A stretch of 64,000 nt of DNA from Pseudomonas sp. RC10. GTDB lineage: Bacteria; Pseudomonadota; Gammaproteobacteria; Pseudomonadales; Pseudomonadaceae. The notes beneath the pieces were generated by a model. That model was not told where the DNA came from. It saw nothing but the letters and a program-made list of their open reading frames with translations, and did no database searches. Location of the stretch: the NCBI RefSeq assembly GCF_038397775.1, contig NZ_CP151650.1:3472001-3536000 (forward strand). The letters run 5' to 3'. This document shows, in pieces, positions 44,790-53,783 of this stretch; the first letter of the stretch is position 1; the number at the start of each line of letters is the position of its first letter. A program made the position numbers and the translations under genes.

Positions 44790-46115
44790 ATGACCACACC
44801 CCGTCAACTCAAACTCGGCGCGTTCATGCGCCCGGTCAGCATTCACACCGGCGCATGGCGTTACCCCAATGCCTGGCGTGATGCGAATTTCAATTTCGGG
44901 CACCTGAAACGCCTGATCCAGACCCTGGAAAAAGCCCGTTTCGATGCCTTCTTCATGGCCGATCACCTGGCCATGCTCAACATGCCTATCGAAGCGTTGA
45001 AACGCAGCCATACCGCCACGTCGTTCGAGCCGTTCACGCTGTTGTCGGCGCTGAGTCAGGCCACGGAACACATCGGCCTGGTGGCCACGGCCTCGACGAC
45101 CTTTGACGAACCCTTTCACATCGCCCGCCGTTTCGCGTCCCTTGATCACCTGAGCAACGGCCGGGCGGGCTGGAACATTGTCACCACCTCCAACCCCGAC
45201 GCCGCCTTGAACTTCGGCCTCGAAGAACACCTGGACCACGACCAGCGCTACGCCCGTGCCCGTGAGTTTTACGACGTGGTGACCGGCTTGTGGGACAGCT
45301 GGGCGGACGACGCGTTTGTCCGTGATGCCGACAGCGGCGTGTACTTTGATCCGGAGAAACTGCACACCCTCAATCACAAAGGTCAATACCTGTCGGTGCG
45401 CGGCCCGTTGCACATTGCGCGTCCACCCCAAGGCTGGCCAGTGATTGTGCAGGCAGGGGCCTCGGAGCCGGGGCGCCAGTTAGCGGCGGAAACCGCCGAG
45501 GTCATCTTTGTGGCGCCGGGAACGCTCGATGAAGGCCGCGAGTTCTACGCCGACGTGAAAGGCCGGATGGCGCGCATTGGGCGTGATCCTGATCACCTGA
45601 AAATCCTGCCGGGCGCGTTTGTCGTGGTCGGCGATACGGTGGAAGAGGCCCGACGCATTCGGGCGCACCTGGACAGTCTGGTGCACGAGCAGAGCGCGAT
45701 TGCGTCGCTGTCAGTGGCGCTCGGCGTGGACGCCAGCCGTTTCGACCTCGACGGCTTTTTGCCCCCGATCCCGCCCACCAACGCCAGCCGCAGCACGCAG
45801 GAGCGGGTGCTGGCGTTGGCCGATCGCGAACAGCTCACGGTCCGGCAACTGGCGCAGCGATTGGGCGGTTATGCCGGGCTGTCCTTCGTCGGCACCGAGC
45901 AGACCATCGCCGATGAGATGCAGACCTGGCTGGAAACCCACGGCAGCGACGGCTTCAACATCATGTTCCCGTGGCTGCCGGGCGGGCTGGATGACTTCGT
46001 CGCGAAGGTCATTCCCGAGTTGCAGGCACGCGGGATATTTCGCAAGGAATATGAAGGCACCACATTGCGCGAGAACCTGGGATTGCCAAGGCCGGTGAAC
46101 CGGTTTTTTGGGTGA
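44790..46115 (+). CDS. DszA/NtaA/SnaA-family FMNH2-dependent monooxygenase
   Basis: 441 residues of the nitrilotriacetate/DBT-sulfone monooxygenase branch of luciferase-like enzymes. KLGAFMRPVSIHTGAWRYPN at strand 1, FDAFFMADHLAMLNMPIEAL, TSFEPFTLLSALSQATEHIG, the block SNGRAGWNIVTTSNPDAALN and HDQRYARAREFYDVVTGLWD, and C-terminal GSDGFNIMFPWLPGGLDDFV. DszA opens the thiophene ring of dibenzothiophene sulfone to yield the sulfinate on which DszB acts, so its place after the DszB-like operon is suggestive. NTA-type or other substrates remain possible. It requires a partner flavin reductase. Confidence 0.86.
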   Translation: MTTPRQLKLGAFMRPVSIHTGAWRYPNAWRDANFNFGHLKRLIQTLEKARFDAFFMADHLAMLNMPIEALKRSHTATSFEPFTLLSALSQATEHIGLVATASTTFDEPFHIARRFASLDHLSNGRAGWNIVTTSNPDAALNFGLEEHLDHDQRYARAREFYDVVTGLWDSWADDAFVRDADSGVYFDPEKLHTLNHKGQYLSVRGPLHIARPPQGWPVIVQAGASEPGRQLAAETAEVIFVAPGTLDEGREFYADVKGRMARIGRDPDHLKILPGAFVVVGDTVEEARRIRAHLDSLVHEQSAIASLSVALGVDASRFDLDGFLPPIPPTNASRSTQERVLALADREQLTVRQLAQRLGGYAGLSFVGTEQTIADEMQTWLETHGSDGFNIMFPWLPGGLDDFVAKVIPELQARGIFRKEYEGTTLRENLGLPRPVNRFFG

Positions 46116-46184
46116 GGCGCGGTGGTGTACCCACGCTTCAAAAACGCCACATATCCCGTAATGCTGCATGGCAACGCGCAATCC

Positions 46185-46428
46185 CTGTAGGAGCGAATTC
46201 ATTCGCGAGAGGCCGGTACAACCAACACATCTCCACCGCCTGATGCATCTTTCGCCGTATTGCCGCCCAGAATGAATTCGCTCCTACAGATTCAGCCCGC
46301 GCCGGACGACGCACTGCCGAGCAGCACGCAATCCCTGTAGGAGCGAATTCATTCGCGAAGGGGCCGGTACATTCAGCGAATCAGTGTCGGCTGTACACCC
46401 GTCTCGCGAATAAATTCGCTCCTACAGG
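46185..46428. repeat. Two REP doublets
   Basis: Doublet 1 at 46185-46290 and doublet 2 at 46333-46428, each with arms CTGTAGGAGCGAATTCATTC and GAATWAATTCGCTCCTACAG. Same family as at 44.2 kb; doublet 2 shares its GGGGCCGGTACAT interior. They lie between the converging DszA-like and AraC-regulator genes; nothing else is seen in this 345-bp gap. Confidence 0.85.
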
Positions 46429-46460
46429 TAATCAGCGGCGCTGCCAAATGCTGAGCCAGA

Positions 46461-47372
46461 TCACCGCCGATCATGCTGCTTGCGATACGCCCCCGGCTGC
46501 ACACCCTCGGCCTTGGTGAACGCGCGGGTGAAGGCGGACACCGATTGGTAGCCCACGGCGCTGGCGACGTGTTCGACGGTCTGGTTGGCTTTGAGCAAGT
46601 GGGCGGCGTGGCGCATGCGCAGGGCGAGCAGGACGTTGCCCGGCGATTGCCCGGCGATTTCGTTGAAGCGTTTGAAGAAGGCCGAACGCGACAAGCCGGT
46701 GCACGCGGCCATGGCCTCCAGCGTCCAGGCATGTTCGGGGCGTTCGATCATCTGTTGCAGCAGCGCGGCGAACAGCGGCTGGCGGGCGAGGGCCACCAGC
46801 CCGCCCAGCGCCGGATTGCCGCCGACGTGTTGGCGCAGCACGTACAAAAACAGCAAATGGCTCAACCGCTCCAGGAGCGTCGATGAAGGGCCTGACGCGC
46901 GCTGACATTCCTGCAGAATCAACTCGAACACACTGCGCGCCGCCGTGGACGACGGGTCTCCCGCCCGCAGAATGATGAAATCGGGCAACGCTTCCACGAT
47001 CAGCGATGACAAACCGGCATGAAAATGAAAGAAGCCGCACACCAGCCCTACGCCATCGGCAGCGGCACTGTCCAGCGCGAGCATTTCCATGCGCGGTTGA
47101 CCCTGTGCGGCCTGAGCGTCGGCCTCATTCGACAGCCGATACGGCAAATCCCGCAGCAGAAACACCGCATCCCCCGTATCCAGGTGCTGAGGCTGATCAT
47201 GGCCCTCAACGTGCAGCCAGCATTGCCCCTGCACCAACACATGAAAGCTCGATCGCGCCAGCCCCTGCGTGCTGGCATGCCAGCCGCCGCAATAGCGGCC
47301 CACGTGGAAAATGCTGGCGTCCAGCTCAAGACTCTCTAATAACCAATCGATTAGCGGGGTGGCGAAATTCAT
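46461..47372 (-). CDS. AraC-family transcriptional regulator (cupin sensor domain)
   Basis: 303 residues: N-terminal cupin-type ligand domain (SSFHVLVQGQCWLHVEGHDQ, LDTGDAVFLLRDLPYRLSNE) and a C-terminal double HTH (TLEAMAACTGLSRSAFFKRF, then VEHVASAVGYQSVSAFTRAF with QPGAYRKQ). Cupin_6-type AraC proteins often act as repressors or activators of the adjacent gene. It is divergent from the AhpD-like gene at 47474 (about 100 bp apart) and probably controls it, perhaps with the transporter operon downstream. Confidence 0.88.
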   Translation of the reverse strand: MNFATPLIDWLLESLELDASIFHVGRYCGGWHASTQGLARSSFHVLVQGQCWLHVEGHDQPQHLDTGDAVFLLRDLPYRLSNEADAQAAQGQPRMEMLALDSAAADGVGLVCGFFHFHAGLSSLIVEALPDFIILRAGDPSSTAARSVFELILQECQRASGPSSTLLERLSHLLFLYVLRQHVGGNPALGGLVALARQPLFAALLQQMIERPEHAWTLEAMAACTGLSRSAFFKRFNEIAGQSPGNVLLALRMRHAAHLLKANQTVEHVASAVGYQSVSAFTRAFTKAEGVQPGAYRKQHDRR

Positions 47373-47473
47373 CTAATGGAAACACTCAGAAGCAAGTAAT
47401 CGCTACTTTAGAATATGGAGTGAAATTTTTATAACCAACACACTGGTCGGACCCTCTACCACAGGAGTCCAAC

Positions 47474-48034
47474 ATGTCCCGCGTCACTGTGCAAACCCTG
47501 CAAAGCGCGCCTGAAGCCGCCAAACCCTTTCTGGAAAACGCGCTCAAGGCCAACGGTTATCTGCCCAATCTGCTCGGCGTGCTGGCCAATGCACCGGCCG
47601 CGCTGGAGACCTACCTGACCGTCTCGGCGATCAATGGCAAGGCTGAGCTAAGTCTGGCCGAAAGGGAAGTGGTGCAACTGATCGCAGCGACCCGTCATGG
47701 CTGCTCGTTCTGCGTCGCGGGCCACACGGCCGTGGGATTGAACAAGGCACGTCTGGCCCCGGAGGTCGTCGAGGCCCTGCGCACAGGTTCCGCGCTGCCC
47801 GAGGCGAAGCTCGAAACACTGGCCGCTTTCGCCCGTGAAGTGATTGCCACCCGTGGCGACGTTTCCGACACCACCTATGCCGCGTTCAAAGGGGCAGGTT
47901 ACAGCGAAGGCAATGCGCTGGAAGTGATCCTCGGCGTCAGCCTGGCGACCCTGTGCAACTTCGCCAACGTGTTCGCCCAGACCGAGCTCAACCCGGAGCT
48001 TGAGAAATACCAATGGCAACGTTCCGCGCAATGA
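47474..48034 (+). CDS. AhpD/carboxymuconolactone-decarboxylase-family protein
   Basis: 186 residues with the peroxidase-type CxxC and His: C77, C80 and H84 in HGCSFCVAGHTAVG, following SLAEREVVQLIAATR with the usual glutamate. The N-terminal NGYLPNLLGVLANAPAALET is common in this family. AhpD-like proteins act as alkylhydroperoxide reductases or disulfide reductases. AGGAG precedes the ATG. It is the first gene of a likely operon with the acyl-CoA-dehydrogenase-like gene and the SsuBAC-like transporter, suggesting peroxide protection during sulfur-compound oxygenation (inference). Confidence 0.85.
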   Translation: MSRVTVQTLQSAPEAAKPFLENALKANGYLPNLLGVLANAPAALETYLTVSAINGKAELSLAEREVVQLIAATRHGCSFCVAGHTAVGLNKARLAPEVVEALRTGSALPEAKLETLAAFAREVIATRGDVSDTTYAAFKGAGYSEGNALEVILGVSLATLCNFANVFAQTELNPELEKYQWQRSAQ

Positions 48035-48080
48035 TTGCGGGCGTCGATGCATGAATGAACGACAGATAAGGAGAGCTCTC

Positions 48081-49151
48081 ATGGTGGATTCGGTACTTGG
48101 CCATTGGCTGGATGCGCACGCCCAGGCACTGGATCTCGGCCAGTGCGATCCGGAGTCCGTGTTGCCGCAACTGGCCGACGCCGGGGTGATGCGGGTCGGC
48201 ATTGGCCGGAAAGACGGCGGTTCAGGCGGCACGCTGGCCGACGCGGTGGAGACCGTGGCGGCCATCGCGACCCATTCGGTGACGGCGGCGTTCGTGTTCT
48301 GGGGGCAACGGGCGTTCATCGAATACCTGCTGCACAGCCCCAATGCGCGATTGAGGGAAACCCTGCTGCCCGCGCTGCTCGACGGTTCGCTGGCGGGGGC
48401 CACAGGGCTCTCCAACGCGATGAAGTTTTTATCCGGCATCGAAACCCTGCAAGTGCGCGGCATTGAAAACCCAGATGGCTGGTCACTGGAAGGCCGCTTG
48501 CACTGGGTGACCAACTTGCGCAAACAGAGTTTCGTGGTCGCGGCGGCCATTGAGGGCGAGGCGGGGAAAAAGCCCTTCGTCATGGCCATCCCTTCGACTG
48601 CCAGCGGCCTGCGCCGCTCCGAAGACTTGCAGCTCATGGGCTTGCAGTCGAGCAACACCGCAGCGCTGGAGTTCAGCGACATCGAACTGTCCCGCGACTG
48701 GTTGTTGCACCCCGATGCGAAGCAGTTTCTGCCGGCGGTGCGTCCCGGCTTTCTCGGCCTGCAATGCGGCTTGTCGATCGGCCTGGCGCGGCGTTCACTG
48801 GACGAAGTCAAACGTCACCTTGATGGCACGCGTTCGGTGCTGAGCGCCGAACATCATGAACAGGTCGAGCGTCTGGAGTCCGTCATCAGCGGACTCAAGG
48901 CCGGGTTGCTCGATGGCCGTTTTCTGACCCAGGCCGCCGCGCTGTTCCGCTTGCGCATCGCCCTGGCGCAGTCCGTCGCAAGCGCCGTGCAACTGGAGCT
49001 GCAAGCCAGTGGCGGCAAGGCGTTTCTCGATGAGCACGGCAGCGCGTTTGCCCGACGCTGGCGCGAGTCGGCGTTCATCCCCATCGTCACGCCGAGCCTG
49101 GTGCAACTTCAGGGCGAGTTGCAGCGTCAGGCCCGAGAGTCGGCGGCATGA
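48081..49151 (+). CDS. Divergent acyl-CoA-dehydrogenase-fold protein (possible flavin monooxygenase)
   Basis: 356 residues from the ATG at 48081, chosen for the AAGGAGA eight bases upstream; longer starts lack one. Recognisable fold: VLPQLADAGVMRVGIGRKDG followed by GSGGTLADAVETVAAIATHS, a middle domain with LEGRLHWVTNLRKQSFVVAA and LQLMGLQSSNTAALEFSDIE, and helical C terminus. It lacks the DRxWRNxRT ending of the three SfnB/DszC-like proteins and is shorter, so its activity may differ. It overlaps the ATPase gene by 4 bases, tying it to the SsuBAC-like importer. Confidence 0.75.
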   Translation: MVDSVLGHWLDAHAQALDLGQCDPESVLPQLADAGVMRVGIGRKDGGSGGTLADAVETVAAIATHSVTAAFVFWGQRAFIEYLLHSPNARLRETLLPALLDGSLAGATGLSNAMKFLSGIETLQVRGIENPDGWSLEGRLHWVTNLRKQSFVVAAAIEGEAGKKPFVMAIPSTASGLRRSEDLQLMGLQSSNTAALEFSDIELSRDWLLHPDAKQFLPAVRPGFLGLQCGLSIGLARRSLDEVKRHLDGTRSVLSAEHHEQVERLESVISGLKAGLLDGRFLTQAAALFRLRIALAQSVASAVQLELQASGGKAFLDEHGSAFARRWRESAFIPIVTPSLVQLQGELQRQARESAA

Positions 49152-50002
49152 ACGGGTCCGCGAATCCCGTGCTGAGCGCCCGGAACATCAGCCTGGGGTA
49201 CGCCCGCGAGCAAGGCTGGCAGCACGTGTTGGCGCAGTTCGACCTGGACGTGCGCGCCGGGGAGGTGGTCTCGATTCTCGGTCCCAGCGGCGTCGGCAAG
49301 TCGAGCCTTTTGCGCGTATTGGCCGGCCTGCAAACCGCGCACACCGGTGACGTCCACGTGACGGGTGAGCCGCTGACCGGGCCGCATCCTCGAGTCGCTG
49401 TGGCGTTTCAGGACCCGAGCCTGTTGCCGTGGCTGACCCTGGAAAAGAACGTGGCCTTCGGGCTGGATTTCGCCAGTCAGCCGTCCTTGAGCGCGGCTGA
49501 ACGGCAAACCCGAGTCGATCAGGCCATCGCGGAAGTCGGCCTGAGCCATGCGCGCGGCTATCACCCGGCGCAGTTGTCGGGCGGCATGGCGCAGCGTACG
49601 GCGCTGGCCCGATGCCTGGCGCGTCAGCCGCTGGTGTTGCTGCTGGACGAACCCTTCGGGGCGCTGGACGAGGTGACCCGCGCCGACATGCAACAGCTGC
49701 TGCTGGACGTGACGGCGCGACATGACACCGCCGCGATACTGATCACCCACGACATCGACGAAGCCTTGCTGCTCTCCAACCGCATTCTGCTACTGGGCGA
49801 CACCCCGGCGCGGACGGTGGGCGAGTGGCACATCGATCTGCCACGGCCTCGGGCCGAGCTGGTCGAGGAAATGGGCGCGTTGCGTGTCGACATTCTGAAA
49901 ACCCTTCGGCGGGCGAGCCGCAACCCACACCCTCGAACCGAATCGCTCGAACCGCCGGAGATTGGCCATGTGCCTGGACGACTTCACTCACACCCGTCGT
50001 GA
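49148..50002 (+). CDS. Sulfonate/nitrate-type ABC transporter ATPase (SsuB-like)
   Basis: 284 residues; Walker A GPSGVGKS about 41-48, VAFQDPSLLPWLTLEKNVAF (Q-loop typical of SsuB/TauB/NrtD), signature LSGGMAQRTALARCLA, Walker B LLLDEPFGALDEVTR, switch LITHDIDEALLL. The 30-residue C-terminal tail after the last strand is basic and likely disordered. It overlaps the upstream gene by 4 and the downstream binding-protein gene by 35 bases. Confidence 0.9.
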   Translation: MNGSANPVLSARNISLGYAREQGWQHVLAQFDLDVRAGEVVSILGPSGVGKSSLLRVLAGLQTAHTGDVHVTGEPLTGPHPRVAVAFQDPSLLPWLTLEKNVAFGLDFASQPSLSAAERQTRVDQAIAEVGLSHARGYHPAQLSGGMAQRTALARCLARQPLVLLLDEPFGALDEVTRADMQQLLLDVTARHDTAAILITHDIDEALLLSNRILLLGDTPARTVGEWHIDLPRPRAELVEEMGALRVDILKTLRRASRNPHPRTESLEPPEIGHVPGRLHSHPS

Positions 50003-51167
50003 TTTTTTGAAACTGAGCGCGATGCTCACCGCCGCCGGCGCCATGCCGCTGCTCAACAGCCTGCAAGCCCGGGCCGCCGCCGAACCGGATGCCCCGGTGC
50101 GCATCGGCTACTTGCCGATCACTGACGCCACGCCGCTGCTGGTGGCCCATCACAATGGCCTGTTCGAAGCCGAAGGCATTCAGGCCGAGCGTCCGGTGCT
50201 GTTGCGCAGTTGGGCGCAGGTCATTGAGGCGTTCATTTCCGGGCAGGTCAACGTGATTCACCTGCTGTCGCCGATGACCGTCTGGGCGCGCTACGGCAGC
50301 AAGGTCCCGGCCAAGGTCGTGGCGTGGAACCACGTTGGCGGCTCGGGTTTGACCGTCGGCCCGGACATTACCGACGTCAAGCAATTGGGCGGGCAGTCCA
50401 TCGCCATTCCCTTCTGGTATTCGGTGCACAACGTCGTGGTGCAACAGCTGCTGCGCGACAACGGCCTGACCCCGGTGAGCAAACCGGCCAACGCACAACT
50501 GGCGGCCAACGAGGTGAACCTGGTGGTGCTGCCCCCGTCGGACATGCCGCCCGCGCTGGCCAGCAAACGCATTGCCGGGTACATCGTCGCCGAGCCGTTC
50601 AATGCCTTGGCGGAGGATTTGAAAGTCGGTCGCGTGCAGCGCTTTACCGGCGACGTCTGGCGCAACCATGCGTGCTGCGTGGTGTTCATGCACGAGCACG
50701 ATTTGAACAACCGGCCGGAGTGGTCGCAGAAGGTGGTCAACGCCATCGTCAAGGCGCAGGTCTGGACCCGTGACAACCGCGCCGAGGCCGCGAAGCTGCT
50801 GTCCAAGGACGGCGCCAACCGTTACACGCCTCACGCCCAGACCGTGCTCGATCGGGTGTTGTCGCCGGCCGCCAGTGAGCGGCAGGGCTACCTCGCCAGC
50901 GGCGCCATTCAGCACGCGCAATGGGACGAGCACCGCATCGATTTCCAGCCGTACCCGTTCCCGAGCTACACCGAGGAGCTGGTGCGCCGCTTGAAAGACA
51001 CGCTGATCGAAGGTGACAAGGGCTTCCTCGCCAGCCTCGATCCGAAAACCGTCGCTGGCGATCTGGTCGATGACCGTTTCGTGCGCAACAGCATTGCGGC
51101 GGTGGGTGGGTTGAAAACCTTCGGCCTCGCCGAGAGCTTTCAGCGGAACGAGGAGTACAGCGCTTGA
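49968..51167 (+). CDS. Sulfonate/nitrate-type ABC transporter binding protein, Tat signal
   Basis: 399 residues from ATG 49968. Twin-arginine leader TRRDFLKLSAMLTAAGAMPL. Mature part VRIGYLPITDATPLLVAHHN followed by GLFEAEGIQAERPVLLRSW, then VEVIHLLSP-type and LTVGPDITDVKQLGGQSIAI segments characteristic of the SsuA/NrtA/CmpA family. NRTA-like proteins bind nitrate or bicarbonate; here the acyl-CoA-dehydrogenase-like and sulfur genes favour a sulfonate or similar ligand, but this is undecided. Confidence 0.85.
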   Translation: MCLDDFTHTRRDFLKLSAMLTAAGAMPLLNSLQARAAAEPDAPVRIGYLPITDATPLLVAHHNGLFEAEGIQAERPVLLRSWAQVIEAFISGQVNVIHLLSPMTVWARYGSKVPAKVVAWNHVGGSGLTVGPDITDVKQLGGQSIAIPFWYSVHNVVVQQLLRDNGLTPVSKPANAQLAANEVNLVVLPPSDMPPALASKRIAGYIVAEPFNALAEDLKVGRVQRFTGDVWRNHACCVVFMHEHDLNNRPEWSQKVVNAIVKAQVWTRDNRAEAAKLLSKDGANRYTPHAQTVLDRVLSPAASERQGYLASGAIQHAQWDEHRIDFQPYPFPSYTEELVRRLKDTLIEGDKGFLASLDPKTVAGDLVDDRFVRNSIAAVGGLKTFGLAESFQRNEEYSA

Positions 51168-51928
51168 CGGCAGGCAAGTACGCGTCGCTTGGGCCTTGGC
51201 TGCTGGGGATCGGCGGGCTGCTGTGCCTGCTGATCATCTGGTGGCTGGGCATTCACCTGTTCGGCGATCCGAAGGGGCTGTCGGCCCGGTTTTCCCCGCA
51301 GGCAACCCTCGCCAGTCTCTGGACGCTGTTGGGCAGTGCCGAGCTGTACGGCCACGTGTGGGTGAGCCTGAAACGCATTCTTGTGGGGTTGCTGCTGGCC
51401 TTGCTGATCGGCGTGCCGTTGGGCCTGTTGATCGGCAGCTCGCGGAATCTGGAAGCGGCGACCACACCGGCGTTTCAATTCCTGCGCATGATCTCGCCGC
51501 TGTCGTGGATGCCCGTGGTGGTGATGCTGATGGGCGTGGGCGACCAGCCGATCTATTTCCTGCTGACCTTCGCGGCGGTGTGGCCGATCCTGTTGAACAC
51601 CGTGGCGGGGGTGAAACAGCTCGACCCGCGCTGGCTGCAACTCAGTCGCAGCTTGAGCGCCAGTCGCCGGGAAACGCTGATCAAAGTCATCATGCCCGGC
51701 GTGCTAGGGCATGTGCTGACCGGGGTGAGGTTGTCGATCGGCATCCTCTGGATCGTATTGGTGCCGTGCGAAATGCTCGGCGTCAGCGCGGGCCTGGGCT
51801 ACTTCATCCTCGACACCCGCGACCGCCTCGCGTACTCGGAATTGATGGCCATGGTGCTGCTGATCGGCGTGCTGGGCTTCATGCTCGACGCCCTGGCCCG
51901 TGGACTGCATCGGCGGTGGGTGCATTGA
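51164..51928 (+). CDS. Sulfonate/nitrate-type ABC transporter permease (SsuC-like)
   Basis: 254 residues starting with TTG inside the binding-protein stop region; GAGGAG eight to nine bases upstream supports it. About six membrane helices; EAA region LDPRWLQLSRSLSASRRETL continuing as IKVIMPGVLGHVLTGVRLSI, and WMPVVVMLMGVGDQPIYFLL. Completes the SsuB-A-C set. Last gene of the operon starting at 47474. Confidence 0.88.
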   Translation: MTAGKYASLGPWLLGIGGLLCLLIIWWLGIHLFGDPKGLSARFSPQATLASLWTLLGSAELYGHVWVSLKRILVGLLLALLIGVPLGLLIGSSRNLEAATTPAFQFLRMISPLSWMPVVVMLMGVGDQPIYFLLTFAAVWPILLNTVAGVKQLDPRWLQLSRSLSASRRETLIKVIMPGVLGHVLTGVRLSIGILWIVLVPCEMLGVSAGLGYFILDTRDRLAYSELMAMVLLIGVLGFMLDALARGLHRRWVH

Positions 51929-52054
51929 GGTCACAGGCTCGCTCCCACAGGGGGCTGTGTCGCCTCCGAATTTCAGGGCTGATCCGAATCAAACTGGGGG
52001 ATCAATTTCACAAACGCCACCGCCGGCAAGCCGGACTGCTACAGGGTGTGCGAT

Positions 52055-52891
52055 TCACTCCTCAAAAAACACCAACGCCCGCAATTCGATACTGCGGCGC
52101 GGCGGTGCGTTGGGCGGGGTGGTGGGGTCGTCGAAGGCGGTGTGGGCGCCGGCCCGGGCGATGAGGTCGGTTCTGGAATCGTAGATCTTCAACAGCAACG
52201 CTTCCTCGGGGCGCAGTTGCGGGTAGTAATACCAGCGGTGGTTTGGATTGGCCCGGATGGAAAACGTCTCGCCCACCTTGTCGCGGTACACCAGATCGCT
52301 GGGGATAAAGTCCTCGGCGTCCATCGTGCTGGCGTCGCACAAGGCCAGCGGAGTGGTGAAAATTGGCCCGCCGATCGGGCGCCACAGGTTGATGATCGCG
52401 AAACGTTTTTGCAGGCGCTGTTCGGCTTCCTCGGCGGGCAGATGATCACGCACGCGGCGGATGGCCGAGCGCTCGGTCTGGTCGTTGTGCACGTAGCGCA
52501 CCGGTTCGCGCAGGCCCGCCGCTTCACGACCTGGCTGATCGACGCGGATCGTGTGGTCAAAAATCACCGTTTTGACTGCACCGGTCTGTGCCCGCAATAG
52601 CGCATCCGCTTCGGCGTAATACTGCTGCACGACCTGCGCCTCGTCTTCCGGGTCCGCCACGGCACTGGCCTGTTCGACCCGCTGAAACCCTTGGGCGTCG
52701 AGCAAAGGCTCGGTCTTGAGCAAACGCGCGTTATGAATATCCACGCGCGTCGGTTGCAGGGTGCCGGTGCGTTGCGGCTGGCCATCGGGCTGCGGCCAGG
52801 TGTAATTGACTGGCCGGACGCCGTCGTCCAGCAGGTAATTGAGTTCGCCGACGACAGACGCCGGTCCGAGGTTTGGCTGATGAATGCCCAT
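52055..52891 (-). CDS. CmcJ/AsaB-family oxygenase-like protein
   Basis: 278 residues from ATG 52891. It matches the CmcJ/NvfI-type family: KTVIFDHTIRVD, VRYVHNDQTERSAIRRVRDH, RFAIINLWRPIGGPIFTTPL, WYYYPQLRPEEALLLKIYDS and GAHTAFDDPTTPPNAPPRRS. H135, D137 and H250 form a plausible HxD...H metal site of a Fe/2-oxoglutarate-type fold. Fungal members act in secondary metabolism; bacterial roles are mostly unknown. The next gene on this strand (SDR) lies 31 bp upstream of it, so they are cotranscribed. Function in this organism is not established. Confidence 0.72.
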   Translation of the reverse strand: MGIHQPNLGPASVVGELNYLLDDGVRPVNYTWPQPDGQPQRTGTLQPTRVDIHNARLLKTEPLLDAQGFQRVEQASAVADPEDEAQVVQQYYAEADALLRAQTGAVKTVIFDHTIRVDQPGREAAGLREPVRYVHNDQTERSAIRRVRDHLPAEEAEQRLQKRFAIINLWRPIGGPIFTTPLALCDASTMDAEDFIPSDLVYRDKVGETFSIRANPNHRWYYYPQLRPEEALLLKIYDSRTDLIARAGAHTAFDDPTTPPNAPPRRSIELRALVFFEE

Positions 52892-52922
52892 GTGAACGTT
52901 CCTCCAGTGGAGACGAAGCGCT

Positions 52923-53663
52923 TCAGAAAGGTTCTTTGTAGGGCCGCAGGTCGAGCTCCTGAGTCCAGGCGCTGCGCGGTTGTGAATGCAGGTACCAATA
53001 GGCGTCGGCGATGTCGTCCAGCGCCAGCGTGCCGTCGTCGCCCAGTTGTTCGAAACGCTGCGGAGCATGGCTGCGGATGCGTTCGCCATTGATCGCACCG
53101 TCGATCACCACATGCGCGACGTGCACGTTTTGCGGGCCGAATTCCCGGGCGAACGATTGGCTCAGCGAGCGCAACCCGGCCTTGGCGGCGGCAAAGGCGG
53201 CGAAGGGCGGTTTGCCGCGCAACGCGGAGGTCGCACCGGTGAACAGCAACGTGCCGCCGCCGTTTTCCAGCAGCAGCCGGGTCGTTTCCCGGGCGAAGAT
53301 AAACCCGCCGAGGGTGGACGCGCGCCAGGTCTGCTCAAACAGTTCGGTGCTCAGCTCCAGCGTCGGCGCGACCACGGAGTTGCCGACGTTGAAGATCGCG
53401 ACCTTCAGCGGACCCCACTCACGAATGCGCTGGATGGCGGCAAGCGTGTCGGCTTCGCTGCCTGCATCGCCCGGCAACGCGAGGGCTTCGCCATCGACGG
53501 CTTCGATGCTACGCACCACAGCGTTGAGTTTTTCAGGACTGCGGCCACTCACCGCCACCTTATAACCACCTTGGGCAAAACGCCTGGCAAGGGCGGCGCC
53601 CAAGCCTTCGACGGCGCCGACACCCGTGATCCAGACCACTTCTTTCGCAAGGGATGAGGACAT
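52923..53663 (-). CDS. Short-chain dehydrogenase/reductase-like protein with altered active site
   Basis: 246 residues from ATG 53663 (GGGATGAGGA upstream). Rossmann nucleotide motif TGVGAVEGLG (13-22, two residues longer between the first glycines than the usual TGxxxGxG), FNVGNS in place of NNAG, catalytic-Ser strand LLFTGATSALRG. The usual YxxxK is FAAAK (F157...K161), so the catalytic tyrosine is missing. It is probably not a normal oxidoreductase; SDR-like enzymes lacking Tyr may bind ligand or act in other chemistry. Precedes the CmcJ-like gene in a two-gene operon. Confidence 0.83.
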   Translation of the reverse strand: MSSSLAKEVVWITGVGAVEGLGAALARRFAQGGYKVAVSGRSPEKLNAVVRSIEAVDGEALALPGDAGSEADTLAAIQRIREWGPLKVAIFNVGNSVVAPTLELSTELFEQTWRASTLGGFIFARETTRLLLENGGGTLLFTGATSALRGKPPFAAFAAAKAGLRSLSQSFAREFGPQNVHVAHVVIDGAINGERIRSHAPQRFEQLGDDGTLALDDIADAYWYLHSQPRSAWTQELDLRPYKEPF

Positions 53664-53783
53664 GGAATCCACTCTCAGAGATCGATAGAAATCCACTCTA
53701 CCTGCCCCGATCCAAGACCCCATAGACTTTGGAGCGCTATCCATATAGCTAGGATTTAGCTTTAAGCTCTGATGACCCTGTGG

